Source of the DNA: Streptomyces sp. NBC_01481
Lineage (GTDB): Bacteria > Actinomycetota > Actinomycetes > Streptomycetales > Streptomycetaceae
Assembly (NCBI RefSeq): GCF_026339995.1
Contig: NZ_JAPEPT010000001.1
Coordinates: 1,562,501 to 1,626,500 of the forward strand
Reading direction: 5' to 3'
Length of the DNA: 64,000 bases
Below are positions 48,798 through 56,978 of the stretch, piece after piece; positions within the stretch are counted from its first letter, which is position 1, and each line of letters starts with the position of its first letter. The notes beneath the pieces were generated by a model that was given only the letters and a program-made list of their open reading frames with translations, ran no database searches and was not told the DNA's origin. The position numbers were made by a program, and so were the translations under genes.

Positions 48798-50203
48798 CCG
48801 GCACGCCCGCACCAGAACAGGACCAGCCCCACGACCTCGTGGGCATCGGCATCGGCCCCTTCAACCTCTCCCTCGCCGCCCTCGCCCACGGCGTCCCCGG
48901 CGGCCTCGCCGCGACCTTCTACGAACAGCGGCCCGCCTTCACCTGGCACCCCGGCGTACTGATCGAGGGCGCCACGCTCCAAGTCCCGTTCCTCGCCGAC
49001 CTGGTGACCCTCGCGGATCCGGCCAGCCCCTGGTCGTTCCTGAACTATCTGCGCTCCCGGGACCGGCTCTTCCCCTTCTACTTCGCCGAACGGTTCCACA
49101 TCCAGCGCGCCGAGTACGACGCGTACTGCCGCTGGGTCAGCGACAGTCTGCCCGGGCTGCACTATGGCCATCAGGTCGACGCCGTCCGCTGGAACCCCGA
49201 ACGGGACCTCTTCGAAGTGGACTTCACCCAGCTCAATGCCGAGGGCGAGGCGGAGGCCCTGGGCCGCGCATACGCACGACACCTCGTGCTCGGCATCGGC
49301 ACCGAGCCTTACGTCCCCGAGCCGCTGCGGCCCCTCGCCGAGGCCCCCGCAGTCCCCGTGATCCACTCCGCGGACTATCTCGGCAACCGCGAACGGCTGC
49401 TGGCCGCCGAGCACATCACGGTCATCGGCTCCGGCCAGTCCGGAGCGGAGGTCTTCCTCGACCTGCTGCGGGCCCGGCCGCCCGGGGCCGAGAAGATCCA
49501 CTGGCTGGCCCGTACGGAAGCCTTCGCGCCGATGGAATACTCCAAGCTCGGCCTGGAGCACTTCACCCCCGACTACACCCGCTACTTCCACGCACTGTCC
49601 GAGCAGACCCGCGACGCTCTCGTCCCGCGCCAGTGGCAGCTCCACAAGGGCATCGACGCCGACACCATCGCCGCCATCCACGAAGAGCTCTACCGCCGCA
49701 CCCTGCACGGCGGCTGGCCCGACGCCGTCCTCACCCCCGGCGTCACCGTGCGCACCGCGGGCCGCGTCGGCACCACCAAGGTCGAGCTGCATCTGGAACA
49801 CGCCCAGCAGGGCACCCGCTCCCGGCTCACCACCAACGCCGTGGTGCTGGCCACCGGCTACCGCGAACGGCCGCTCGACCGGATGCTGGCCGGCCTCGAC
49901 CCGTACATGCGCCGCGACGCCTCCGGCCGCCCCCGCGTCGACGACCGGTTCCGGCTGCTCCTGGACCCCCCGGTGACCGGCTCGGTCTACGTACAGAACG
50001 CCGAGCGCCACACACACGGCGTCGGCGCGCCCGACCTCGGCCTCGCCGCCTGGCGCAGCGCCGGCATCCTCAACTCCCTCACCGGCGAGGAGCACTACCC
50101 GCTGCCGCGCCGCACCGCCTTCACCAGCTTCGGCCTGAAACGCGAACAGGCCCGCCCGGCGCACCCGCCGGCGGGCCTGCTCCCACTCGTGGACCACGCC
50201 TGA
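48794..50203 (+). CDS. Lysine/cadaverine N-monooxygenase, DesB-like
   Basis: This 469-residue flavin N-hydroxylase of the siderophore type (IucD/SidA/DesB) has FAD-binding GIGIGPFNLSLAALAH, NADPH-binding VIGSGQSGAEVFLDLL, and the later ATGYRERPLDRML motif. It would hydroxylate the terminal amine of the diamine made by the upstream decarboxylase, giving the hydroxamate precursor. The start overlaps the decarboxylase stop by ATGA. The usual partners, an acyltransferase (DesC) and an NIS synthetase (DesD), do not follow; the next gene is a convergent nucleotidase adjacent with no gap. Confidence 0.88.
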   Translation: MTGTPAPEQDQPHDLVGIGIGPFNLSLAALAHGVPGGLAATFYEQRPAFTWHPGVLIEGATLQVPFLADLVTLADPASPWSFLNYLRSRDRLFPFYFAERFHIQRAEYDAYCRWVSDSLPGLHYGHQVDAVRWNPERDLFEVDFTQLNAEGEAEALGRAYARHLVLGIGTEPYVPEPLRPLAEAPAVPVIHSADYLGNRERLLAAEHITVIGSGQSGAEVFLDLLRARPPGAEKIHWLARTEAFAPMEYSKLGLEHFTPDYTRYFHALSEQTRDALVPRQWQLHKGIDADTIAAIHEELYRRTLHGGWPDAVLTPGVTVRTAGRVGTTKVELHLEHAQQGTRSRLTTNAVVLATGYRERPLDRMLAGLDPYMRRDASGRPRVDDRFRLLLDPPVTGSVYVQNAERHTHGVGAPDLGLAAWRSAGILNSLTGEEHYPLPRRTAFTSFGLKREQARPAHPPAGLLPLVDHA

Positions 50204-51997
50204 TCAGAAGACCGGCGTACCCTCACGGGTCAGCTTCCAGCCCACCGTGGCGAACTGCGCCGGGTCGACCGTGCCCTTCGCCTTCACCCAGTTGATGATC
50301 GTGTTGCGGATCTCCTCCGAATTCGCCCACAGCTGCTGGGAGCGCGCGACATGCGGGAAGTTCCCGCCGCCGCTCGCCCGGTAGTTGTTGACGGCCAGCA
50401 CGAACTGCGCGGCCGGATCGATCGGCTTGCCGTCGAAGGACAGCTTTGCGATCCGCGAACCGGCCGGCTTGGCGATGTCGATCTCGTACGTGACACCCGA
50501 GAGCGCGTCGTAGTTGTAGTCCGGGGTGTTGTCCGCGTTGGTCAGCTTGGCGGTGTCGACCGGAGCGCCCACCGGTGTCTGCACGAAGTAGCGCGCCGAG
50601 AACTCCAGGTAGTCCTTGATCTGCGCGCCGGTCAGCAGCCGGGCCTCAAGGGTGTTCTCGAAGACATAGAGCCCCGCCGCGTCCCTGATGGTCACCTGGC
50701 CCGCCGGGATCGCGGCCGTACGCGAGAAACAGGAGGCCTGCGAGAGGACGGGCAGCGCGGCGTACTGGCCGCCGGCCAGCGCCCCCTTCACCGTCTCCGC
50801 CTGGACATGGTTGATCAGGTCGATGATCGGCTCGTCCTTCCACGGCGCGTCGGCCGTGGTCATGCCGGCCGTGGAGGTGCCGATGATCTGGTTGACGTAG
50901 GCCACGACCTTCTTGTGCTCGTCGCCGAGCAGCCGGGTGATCTTGGGGTCCTCGTCGGCCGTGTTGGAGTTGAGGACCTGCGCGCCGACCTTCTCGACCG
51001 TCCAGTGGCCCTTCTCCCACACAAGGTCGAAGTCGAACAGGGTCAGCCGCTGGCCCCACTTGAGCGGCTCGGAGAGCACGACCTTCTGGCCGGTCTCCTT
51101 GTTGGCGACGAAGTACTCGGCGATCTCGGTGTGCGCGTGGCCGACGAGTATCGCGTCGATGCCGGGCACCTGCTCGGCCACCAGACCCGCGGCGTTCTCG
51201 ATGTACGGGAGCTGGTCGCCGTAGGAGGACGTGCCGCTGGAACCCGAGTGCGCCGAGACGATCACGACGTCCGCGCCCATGGAGCGCAGCTTCGGCACCC
51301 ACTTCGCGGCCTGCTCCTCGAGGCCCGGGAAGACCATCTTGCCCTGGACGTTGGCCTTGTCCCAGATGGCGATGCCGGGGTTGGTCAGACCCAGCACCGC
51401 GACCTTGACGTCACGGCCGTGCGGGGTGCACAGGCGGTGGACGCTGTACGGGGGGAAGGCCGGGCGGAGCGTCTTGGCGTCCAGCGCGTTCGCACCGAGC
51501 AGCGGGAAGTCGCACTGCTCCTCGAACTTGCGCAGCACGGGGATGCCGTAGTTGAACTCGTGGTTGCCGAGCGCCGCGGCGTCGTACCCGATCGCGTTCA
51601 TGGCCTGCGCCATGGGGTGCACGGGACCGCGCCGGGCCGTGATCGGGTCGACCTTGGCGTAGTAGTACGAGAGCTGGGTGCCCTGGATGGTGTCACCGGC
51701 GTCGATGAGGAGCGTGTTGCGCCGGCCCTTCTCCTCGCGGATCTTGTTCACCAGCGTGGAGATCTTCGCCAGGCCCACGTCGTTGTGGGTCTTGTCGTCG
51801 AACTCCTTGTCCGTGAAGTAGTCCCAGTTGAAGACATTGCCGTGCAGATCGGTGGTGCCCATGACGGTGAACGAGTACCGCTTCGGCGGACGTGTGTGGC
51901 CCGTCGCCGCGGCGGGGGATGCAGTGGCTCCGGCAAGCGCGACACCGGCGCCGGTAGCGGCGGACGTACCCAGGAACGTCCTTCGATCGAGCGGCAT
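50204..51997 (-). CDS. Tat-exported bifunctional metallophosphatase/5'-nucleotidase
   Basis: This 597-residue protein has a twin-arginine signal (LDRRTFLGTSAATGAGVALAGA, cleaved after about residue 32). The N-terminal calcineurin-type domain has GTTDLHGNVFNWDY, IDAGDTIQGTQ, GNHEFNYG and VGHAHTE, all metal-binding motifs. The C-terminal substrate domain ends GNFPHVARSQQLW. It is like CpdB or UshA enzymes, which dephosphorylate nucleotides outside the membrane so that nucleosides and phosphate can be taken up. It is convergent with the hydroxylase gene, with stop codons directly adjacent, so no terminator fits between them. Confidence 0.92.
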   Translation of the reverse strand: MPLDRRTFLGTSAATGAGVALAGATASPAAATGHTRPPKRYSFTVMGTTDLHGNVFNWDYFTDKEFDDKTHNDVGLAKISTLVNKIREEKGRRNTLLIDAGDTIQGTQLSYYYAKVDPITARRGPVHPMAQAMNAIGYDAAALGNHEFNYGIPVLRKFEEQCDFPLLGANALDAKTLRPAFPPYSVHRLCTPHGRDVKVAVLGLTNPGIAIWDKANVQGKMVFPGLEEQAAKWVPKLRSMGADVVIVSAHSGSSGTSSYGDQLPYIENAAGLVAEQVPGIDAILVGHAHTEIAEYFVANKETGQKVVLSEPLKWGQRLTLFDFDLVWEKGHWTVEKVGAQVLNSNTADEDPKITRLLGDEHKKVVAYVNQIIGTSTAGMTTADAPWKDEPIIDLINHVQAETVKGALAGGQYAALPVLSQASCFSRTAAIPAGQVTIRDAAGLYVFENTLEARLLTGAQIKDYLEFSARYFVQTPVGAPVDTAKLTNADNTPDYNYDALSGVTYEIDIAKPAGSRIAKLSFDGKPIDPAAQFVLAVNNYRASGGGNFPHVARSQQLWANSEEIRNTIINWVKAKGTVDPAQFATVGWKLTREGTPVF

Positions 51998-52152
51998 TTC
52001 GTCTCCCTCTTGAGATGGCACAACGCGCGTAGATTCTGGCGCAGGAGCCACCTTCCGCAACACCCCCTGGGGGTTTCCATCTGGTGACCACCCGTTGTCG
52101 GACCCGGATGGGAGAGTGGTCCGTGACGACCGCGATACGAGGGAGCCCGCCC

Positions 52153-52866
52153 GTGACCACCGACGCACCCACCACCGCCGCTCCGTACGGCACCCCGGAG
52201 ACGCCACGGGTCGCCGTCCGCGGCGAGGCGCGGCTGGAGTTCGACCCGGAGATCGCCAGGATCGGCGTCACGGTCAGCGCGCGCGGCACGGACCGGCGCA
52301 GCGCCCTGGAGGACCTCACCCGGCGCAACTCCACAGTCCTGGACCTGATCAAGTCGTACGGCGAATCGGTGGAGAAGCTGGAGACCGGCGCCTTCTCCAT
52401 CACGCCCGAACTGACCCGGCACGGCCGGGGCGAACGCGTCCGCGCGTACTACGGCCGGGTCCACATCACGGCGGAACTCAGCGACTTCACCGCCCTCGGC
52501 GAACTCACCACCCGTCTCGCGGACCTTGAGCTGACCCGCGTCGACGGCCCCTGGTGGGCTCTGCGCCCGGACTCGCCGGCCCACGGCGAGGCCCGCCGCC
52601 AGGCCGTGAAGGAGGCCGTCCAGCGGGCCCGTGAGTACGCCGAGGCGCTGGGCGCGCGGCTGGCCGCCCTGGTCGAGCTCGCCGACCTGGGCGCGGAGAA
52701 TGCTGTGCCGTACGGAATGCCGCAAGCCCCCGGTGCCATGCGCATGGCTGCGTACGGCGGCACCGAATCCGCCGAAATCGCACCCGCTCTGGATCTGGAA
52801 CCACAGCGCCAGACCGTCTACGCGCAGGTCAATGCCCGCTTTACGATGACGCCGCCACAGCTGTGA
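52153..52866 (+). CDS. SIMPL-domain (DUF541) protein
   Basis: This 237-residue protein of the SIMPL family starts with VAVRGEARLEFDPEIARIGVTVSARGTDRRSALEDLTRRNSTVLDLI and has the typical segment RAYYGRVHITAELSDFTALGELTTRLADL. It ends with AREYAEALGARLAALVELAD and YAQVNARFTM. The family role in bacteria is poorly defined; some members are periplasmic. No signal peptide is visible here. GTG 52153 is chosen because GAGGGAG lies at the right distance; an upstream ATG at 52108 is possible. Confidence 0.82.
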   Translation: MTTDAPTTAAPYGTPETPRVAVRGEARLEFDPEIARIGVTVSARGTDRRSALEDLTRRNSTVLDLIKSYGESVEKLETGAFSITPELTRHGRGERVRAYYGRVHITAELSDFTALGELTTRLADLELTRVDGPWWALRPDSPAHGEARRQAVKEAVQRAREYAEALGARLAALVELADLGAENAVPYGMPQAPGAMRMAAYGGTESAEIAPALDLEPQRQTVYAQVNARFTMTPPQL

Positions 52867-52955
52867 CGGAGTGTGATCAGAGGGGCAGCTGAGGGGTGGG
52901 CTCCGGCGGTTCGGAATGCTCATCGGAGCACCCCCGCGCACAATTAAACACTTGT

Positions 52956-52982
52956 CAATAACCCTTCACGTAAAGGTTGTTG
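52956..52982. promoter_or_regulatory. Inverted repeat in the AT-rich pyk upstream region
   Basis: CAATAACCCTT and AAAGGTTGTTG, 9 of 11 complementary, with a 5-nt spacer (CACGT). It lies in an AT-rich island unusual for this genome, 54-80 bp before the pyk start. It may be an operator or the core promoter. Confidence 0.45.
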
Positions 52983-53006
52983 AGTGGTCATGCGAGACGA
53001 ATTCTC

Positions 53007-53018
53007 TACCGGCCGGTA
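53007..53018. promoter_or_regulatory. Perfect palindrome just before pyk
   Basis: TACCGGCCGGTA, a perfect 12-bp palindrome ending 17 bp before the pyk ATG. Its position overlaps where a transcription start or ribosome site should be. Confidence 0.45.
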
Positions 53019-53035
53019 AGGCCTAGGCTCGACAT

Positions 53036-54469
53036 ATGCGCCGAGCAAAGATCGTCTGCACTCTTGGGCCCGCCACCGACTCGTACGACCAGATCAAGGC
53101 ACTGGTCGAGGCCGGAATGGACGTCGCCCGCTTCAACCTCAGCCACGGCACCTACGCCGAGCACGAGGAGCGCTATCAGCGCGTTCGCAAAGCGTCCGAC
53201 GAGTCGGGCCGCAGCGTCGGCGTCCTGGCCGACCTTCAAGGTCCGAAGATCCGCCTGGGACGCTTCCGCGAAGGTCCCGTACTGCTTGAACGCGGAGACG
53301 AGTTCACCATCACCGTCGAGGAGACCGAGGGTGACCGCCACATGTGCGGTACCACCTACGCGGGCCTCGCCGGAGACGTCACCATCGGTGAGCGCATCCT
53401 CGTCGACGACGGCAAGGTCGCCCTGGAAGTGACCGCGGTGGACGGCCCCAGGGTCCACACCACCGTCGTCGAAGGCGGCATGATCTCCGACCACAAGGGC
53501 CTCAACCTCCCCGGCGTCGCCGTCTCCGTCCCCGCTCTGTCCGAGAAGGACATCGAAGACCTCCGCTGGGCGCTGCGCATCGGCGCGGACATCATCGCGC
53601 TCTCCTTCGTACGCAACGGACGCGACATCGAGGACGTCCACCGCATCATGGACGAGGAGGGCCGCCGGCTCCCCGTCATCGCGAAGGTCGAGAAGCCGCA
53701 GGCCGTCGAGAACATCGACGACATCGTGGCCGCCTTCGACGGCATCATGGTCGCCCGCGGCGACCTCGGCGTCGAAATGCCCCTGGAGCAGGTGCCGATC
53801 GTCCAGAAGCGCGCCATCAAGCTCGCCAAGCGCAACGCCAAGCCGGTCATCGTGGCGACCCAGATGCTCGACTCGATGATCGACAACTCCCGCCCCACGC
53901 GCGCCGAGGCATCCGATGTCGCCAACGCCGTCATCGACGGCACCGACGCGGTGATGCTCTCGGGCGAGACGAGCGTCGGGAAGTACCCCGTCGAGACGGT
54001 GAAGACGATGAGCCGCATCGTGGAGGCGGCCGAGGAGGACGTGCTCGCCAAGGGCCTGCCGCCGCTGACCGAGCGCAACAAGCCCCGCACCCAGGGCGGC
54101 GCGGTGGCCCGCGCGGCCGCGGAGATGGGTGACTTCCTGGGCGCGAAGTTCCTGGTCGCCTTCACCCAGTCCGGCGACACCGTCAAGCGCCTGTCCCGCT
54201 ACCGCTCCCCGATCCCGCTGCTGGCCTTCACACCGGACGCGGCCACCCGCTCCCAGCTCAACCTCACCTGGGGAGTGGAGACCTTCCTCGGCCCGCATGT
54301 CGACTCGACGGACGCGATGGTCGCCCAGGTCGACGAGGAACTGCTGAAGATCGGCCGCTGCCAGAAGGGCGACATCGTGGTGATCACCGCTGGCTCCCCG
54401 CCCGGAGTCCCGGGCTCCACGAACCTGGTACGGGTGCACCACATCGGCGAGGACGACAGCCACGCGTAG
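53036..54469 (+). CDS. pyk: Pyruvate kinase
   Basis: This 477-residue enzyme transfers phosphate from phosphoenolpyruvate to ADP at the end of glycolysis. Signature parts are RRAKIVCTLGPATDSYDQI, ARFNLSHGTYAEHEER, the active-site lysine in IAKVEKPQAVENIDDI, metal-binding MVARGDLGVEMPLEQVP and VATQMLDSMIDNSRPTRAEASDVANAV. The C-terminal allosteric domain is complete. Two inverted repeats lie in the 169-bp upstream region. The stop is 33 bp from that of the convergent HTH-LAGLIDADG gene. Confidence 0.97.
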   Translation: MRRAKIVCTLGPATDSYDQIKALVEAGMDVARFNLSHGTYAEHEERYQRVRKASDESGRSVGVLADLQGPKIRLGRFREGPVLLERGDEFTITVEETEGDRHMCGTTYAGLAGDVTIGERILVDDGKVALEVTAVDGPRVHTTVVEGGMISDHKGLNLPGVAVSVPALSEKDIEDLRWALRIGADIIALSFVRNGRDIEDVHRIMDEEGRRLPVIAKVEKPQAVENIDDIVAAFDGIMVARGDLGVEMPLEQVPIVQKRAIKLAKRNAKPVIVATQMLDSMIDNSRPTRAEASDVANAVIDGTDAVMLSGETSVGKYPVETVKTMSRIVEAAEEDVLAKGLPPLTERNKPRTQGGAVARAAAEMGDFLGAKFLVAFTQSGDTVKRLSRYRSPIPLLAFTPDAATRSQLNLTWGVETFLGPHVDSTDAMVAQVDEELLKIGRCQKGDIVVITAGSPPGVPGSTNLVRVHHIGEDDSHA

Positions 54470-54502
54470 GCGGCTGGTTGGGTCTGTCGGGTCGGGGTGT
54501 GG

Positions 54503-55267
54503 TCAGTACTTCGGCCCGACGTGCAGGTCCATGAGCGCGACGGACGTGCGCTTGGCGACGGAGATGTTCTTCGCGTTGGCCTGCTTCCACTCGACGCCAA
54601 CGTTGTCGAGGGCCCCAACGTAGAGCTGCCGGATGTCGTCCGAGACGTTGGTGAAGAAATACCGCGGATACTCGTAGCGTTTCTGCTCGCCGTTGACGAG
54701 GCGGCTGGTCCAGTTCGTGATCCGACAGCCGTCGGAGTGGACCAGGCCGCGGATGAACTCCCAAGGGTGCGCGTCGACGATCTCCTGTTGCCACGGTTCG
54801 AGCGCGATCTTCCGCTCGTGCTTCTTGCCCGGCCCATGCTGGGGGAAGAGGCATGGCCAGTGCCTGCCGTAGCTCGTGACCATGACGTAGCCCTGCTTCT
54901 GCAAAATGCAGCAACTGCCCTCCGGACGCACGGCCAAGACGGCGGACCGGCAGCTGTCGATAAGCCCTGGCCACGCGTCGGCGCACGCGATTCGCAGGTG
55001 GTATCCGCCGCGTGGGTGGGCGCTGATGCAGCCATCGCCAAGGTAGAGGCCCAGGAGATAGGAGTACGCGGCGGCATCGTCGGGGACTCCGGGATCGGGA
55101 AGGCATCTGGGGCACGGTGGGGCCTGCATGCGTGGCAGGGGCTCGATCCGCGTTCGCCACTCGCGGATTGCGGCGCGCGATATGCCCACCTGCTTGCTTA
55201 CCGAGTTCAGGCTGCACCCTTGGGCGATGAGTGACAGGGCTCGCTTGCGAGTATCAACGTCGTACAT
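54503..55267 (-). CDS. HTH plus LAGLIDADG-motif protein (homing-endonuclease-like)
   Basis: This 254-residue protein has N-terminal residues 5-40 forming an IS-type helix-turn-helix (RKRALSLIAQGCSLNSVSKQVGISRAAIREWRTRI). A CPRC pair follows at 52-55. Two LAGLIDADG-like helices are seen: YLLGLYLGDGCIS (D78) and FIRGLVHSDGCRI (D179). Such a layout suggests a monomeric homing endonuclease fold used for DNA binding, as in the sporulation regulator WhiA, although the domain order here is reversed. Both acidic residues remain, so nuclease activity is possible. It lies 109 bp downstream of a tRNA gene on the same strand. It is not inside an intron or intein. Confidence 0.75.
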   Translation of the reverse strand: MYDVDTRKRALSLIAQGCSLNSVSKQVGISRAAIREWRTRIEPLPRMQAPPCPRCLPDPGVPDDAAAYSYLLGLYLGDGCISAHPRGGYHLRIACADAWPGLIDSCRSAVLAVRPEGSCCILQKQGYVMVTSYGRHWPCLFPQHGPGKKHERKIALEPWQQEIVDAHPWEFIRGLVHSDGCRITNWTSRLVNGEQKRYEYPRYFFTNVSDDIRQLYVGALDNVGVEWKQANAKNISVAKRTSVALMDLHVGPKY

Positions 55268-55325
55268 GCGGCCGAGCCTGGCTGGATTTTCACGGCCTGG
55301 GAGCGGAACGGCGACACGATCACAC

Positions 55326-55337
55326 GTTCACGTGAAC
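55326..55337. promoter_or_regulatory. Perfect palindrome between the tRNA and LAGLIDADG genes
   Basis: GTTCACGTGAAC, a perfect 12-bp palindrome 58 bp before the LAGLIDADG gene start and 39 bp after the tRNA end. A possible self-operator for the adjacent HTH protein. Confidence 0.4.
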
Positions 55338-55376
55338 CTCGACTGTTTCAACGTGACCTTGGAACCGAAGGAAAGG

Positions 55377-55451
55377 TGCCCCGGGTCGGACTCGAACCGA
55401 CACTGTATGGGTTTTGAATCCATTGCCTGCTGCCAATTGGGCTACCGGGGC
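55377..55451 (-). tRNA. tRNA with anticodon CAA (Leu), short variable loop
   Basis: A 75-nt cloverleaf read on the minus strand. The acceptor is GCCCCGG with CCGGGGC and discriminator A. The anticodon loop is TTCAAAA, giving anticodon CAA (leucine, codon UUG). The T arm is GTCGG-TTCGAGT-CCGAC. The variable loop is only 5 nt (ACAGT), whereas tRNA-Leu normally has a long variable arm. The D stem has about three pairs and the anticodon stem an A-C mismatch next to the loop. CCA is not encoded. Identity as a normal leucine tRNA is thus uncertain. Confidence 0.85.
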
Positions 55452-55551
55452 TCACAGAATCAAAGGTTTCCCCTGACCTGCCGCAGCAACACCTTACCGC
55501 AGCTGGGTAGGCTCATGGAGAGCTGTACATGCCCTGAACGAGGAGCCCAGC

Positions 55552-56202
55552 GTGACCGCCCCCGACTCGCCCCAGCCCGCCGACGACGACAAGTCGCATG
55601 TCCCTCCGCTGACGACCCGCGTCGTGATCGCCGAGGACGAGGCCCTCATTCGCCTCGACCTCAAAGAGATGCTGGAGGAAGAGGGCTACGCGGTAGTCGG
55701 CGAGGCCGGAGACGGTCAGCGGGCCATCGAGCTCGCCCGGGAGCACCGGCCGGACCTCGTCATCCTGGATGTGAAGATGCCCGTCCTGGACGGGATCTCC
55801 GCGGCCGAGAAGATCGCCGAGGAGTCCATCGCTCCTGTCCTGATGCTGACCGCGTTCTCGCAGCGCGACCTCGTCGAGCGGGCCCGGGACGCCGGTGCGA
55901 TGGCGTATCTGGTGAAGCCGTTCAGCAAGAGCGATGTGGTCCCGGCCATCGAGATGGCCGTTTCTCGCTTCACGGAGCTCAAGGCGCTGGAGCAGGAGGT
56001 CGCGGATCTCTCGCAGCGGCTGGAGACGCGCAAGCTCGTCGACCGGGCGAAGAGCATTCTGCAGACGCAGTACGGGCTCTCCGAGCCGGCCGCGTTCCGC
56101 TGGATCCAGAAGACGTCGATGGACCGGCGGCTGTCGATGCAGCAGGTTGCGGAGGCGGTCATCGAGGACGCGGAGGAGAAGAAGGCCGCGCAGGGCCAGT
56201 AG
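55552..56202 (+). CDS. pdtaR: ANTAR-domain response regulator (PdtaR type)
   Basis: This 216-residue two-component response regulator controls transcripts, not promoters. The receiver domain (about 22-140) has the acidic pair in VVIAEDEA, phospho-acceptor D73 in LVILDVKMP and the lysine in YLVKPFSKSD. A short coiled linker leads to the ANTAR RNA-binding domain (about 150-205, LETRKLVDRAKSILQTQYGLSEPAAFRWIQKTSMDRRLSMQQVAEAVI). ANTAR proteins bind paired hexaloop RNA stems to prevent termination. The sensor kinase (PdtaS) is not next to it. GTG 55552 is the start. It is convergent with livF across a strong hairpin. Confidence 0.92.
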   Translation: MTAPDSPQPADDDKSHVPPLTTRVVIAEDEALIRLDLKEMLEEEGYAVVGEAGDGQRAIELAREHRPDLVILDVKMPVLDGISAAEKIAEESIAPVLMLTAFSQRDLVERARDAGAMAYLVKPFSKSDVVPAIEMAVSRFTELKALEQEVADLSQRLETRKLVDRAKSILQTQYGLSEPAAFRWIQKTSMDRRLSMQQVAEAVIEDAEEKKAAQGQ

Positions 56203-56207
56203 GCATA

Positions 56208-56249
56208 CGGAAGGGCCCGCACCCCCTGACCGGGGTGCGGGCCCTTCCG
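56208..56249. terminator. Bidirectional terminator between pdtaR and livF
   Basis: Perfect 18-bp arms (CGGAAGGGCCCGCACCCC and complement) around a 6-nt loop, between convergent genes. One of the strongest hairpins in the window. Confidence 0.9.
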
Positions 56250-56261
56250 CATGTGTGGGGC

Positions 56262-56978
56262 TCAGTCCTCGCCGAGGTACGTCTTGCGGACGGACTCGTC
56301 GTGGAGCAGCTCCCGGCCGGGGCCGGAGAGCTTGATGTTGCCGATCTCCATGACGTGAGCCTGGTCGGCCAGGGAGAGGGCGGCCTGGGCGTTCTGCTCG
56401 ACGAGCAGAATGGTGGTGCCCTGGGCCTTGAGCTCGACGATCGTCGCCATGATCTTCTGCATCATGATCGGGGACAGGCCCATCGAGGGCTCGTCCAGCA
56501 TGAGCAGCTTCGGCTGGGACATCAGCGCCCGGCCCATGGCGAGCATCTGCTGCTCGCCGCCGGACAGCGTGCCCGCGGCCTGCTTCCTGCGCTCTCCCAG
56601 AATCGGGAACAGGTCGTAGGCGCGCTGCATGTCCTTCTCGATGCCCGCCTTGTCGTTGCGGAGGAAGGCGCCGAGCCGCAGATTGTCCTCGATGGACATG
56701 CGCGGGAAGATGTGCCGCCCCTCGGGGGAGTGTGCGAGCCCGAGGGAGACGATCTGGTGGGCCGGCACCTTCTTGAGGGACTTGCCGTTGAACTTGATCT
56801 GGCCGCCGACGGGCTTCAGAAGGCCCGAGAGGGTGCGCAGCGTGGTGGTCTTACCGGCGCCGTTGGTGCCGATGAGGGTGACGACCTCGCCGGCCTCGAC
56901 GCTGAACGAGATGCCTTTGACGGCCTCGATCTTGCCGTAGGCGACGCGCAGGTCCTCGACTTCGAGAAGTGCGGTCAT
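56262..56978 (-). CDS. livF: Branched-chain amino acid ABC transporter ATPase LivF
   Basis: This 238-residue ATPase subunit of the high-affinity leucine/isoleucine/valine importer has Walker A GTNGAGKTTTLR, signature LSGGEQQMLAMGRAL, Walker B LLMLDEPSMGLSP and the LivF-typical LVEQNAQAALSLAD. It acts on the cytoplasmic side with LivG to power LivH/LivM. The ATG overlaps the livG stop by one base. It is the last gene of the livKHMGF unit and is followed by a strong terminator. Confidence 0.95.
   Translation of the reverse strand: MTALLEVEDLRVAYGKIEAVKGISFSVEAGEVVTLIGTNGAGKTTTLRTLSGLLKPVGGQIKFNGKSLKKVPAHQIVSLGLAHSPEGRHIFPRMSIEDNLRLGAFLRNDKAGIEKDMQRAYDLFPILGERRKQAAGTLSGGEQQMLAMGRALMSQPKLLMLDEPSMGLSPIMMQKIMATIVELKAQGTTILLVEQNAQAALSLADQAHVMEIGNIKLSGPGRELLHDESVRKTYLGED

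Noticed and set aside
52944..52960. A 10-base match (AAACACTTGT) upstream of pyk to the candidate KstR2 operator
   Set aside because: Only the core matches. The outer palindromic positions differ, and pyk has no link to the HIP pathway, so chance in an AT-rich segment is more likely.
55377..55551. Possible integrative-element attachment site at the tRNA gene
   Set aside because: No integrase gene and no duplicated tRNA 3' end were seen in the window.
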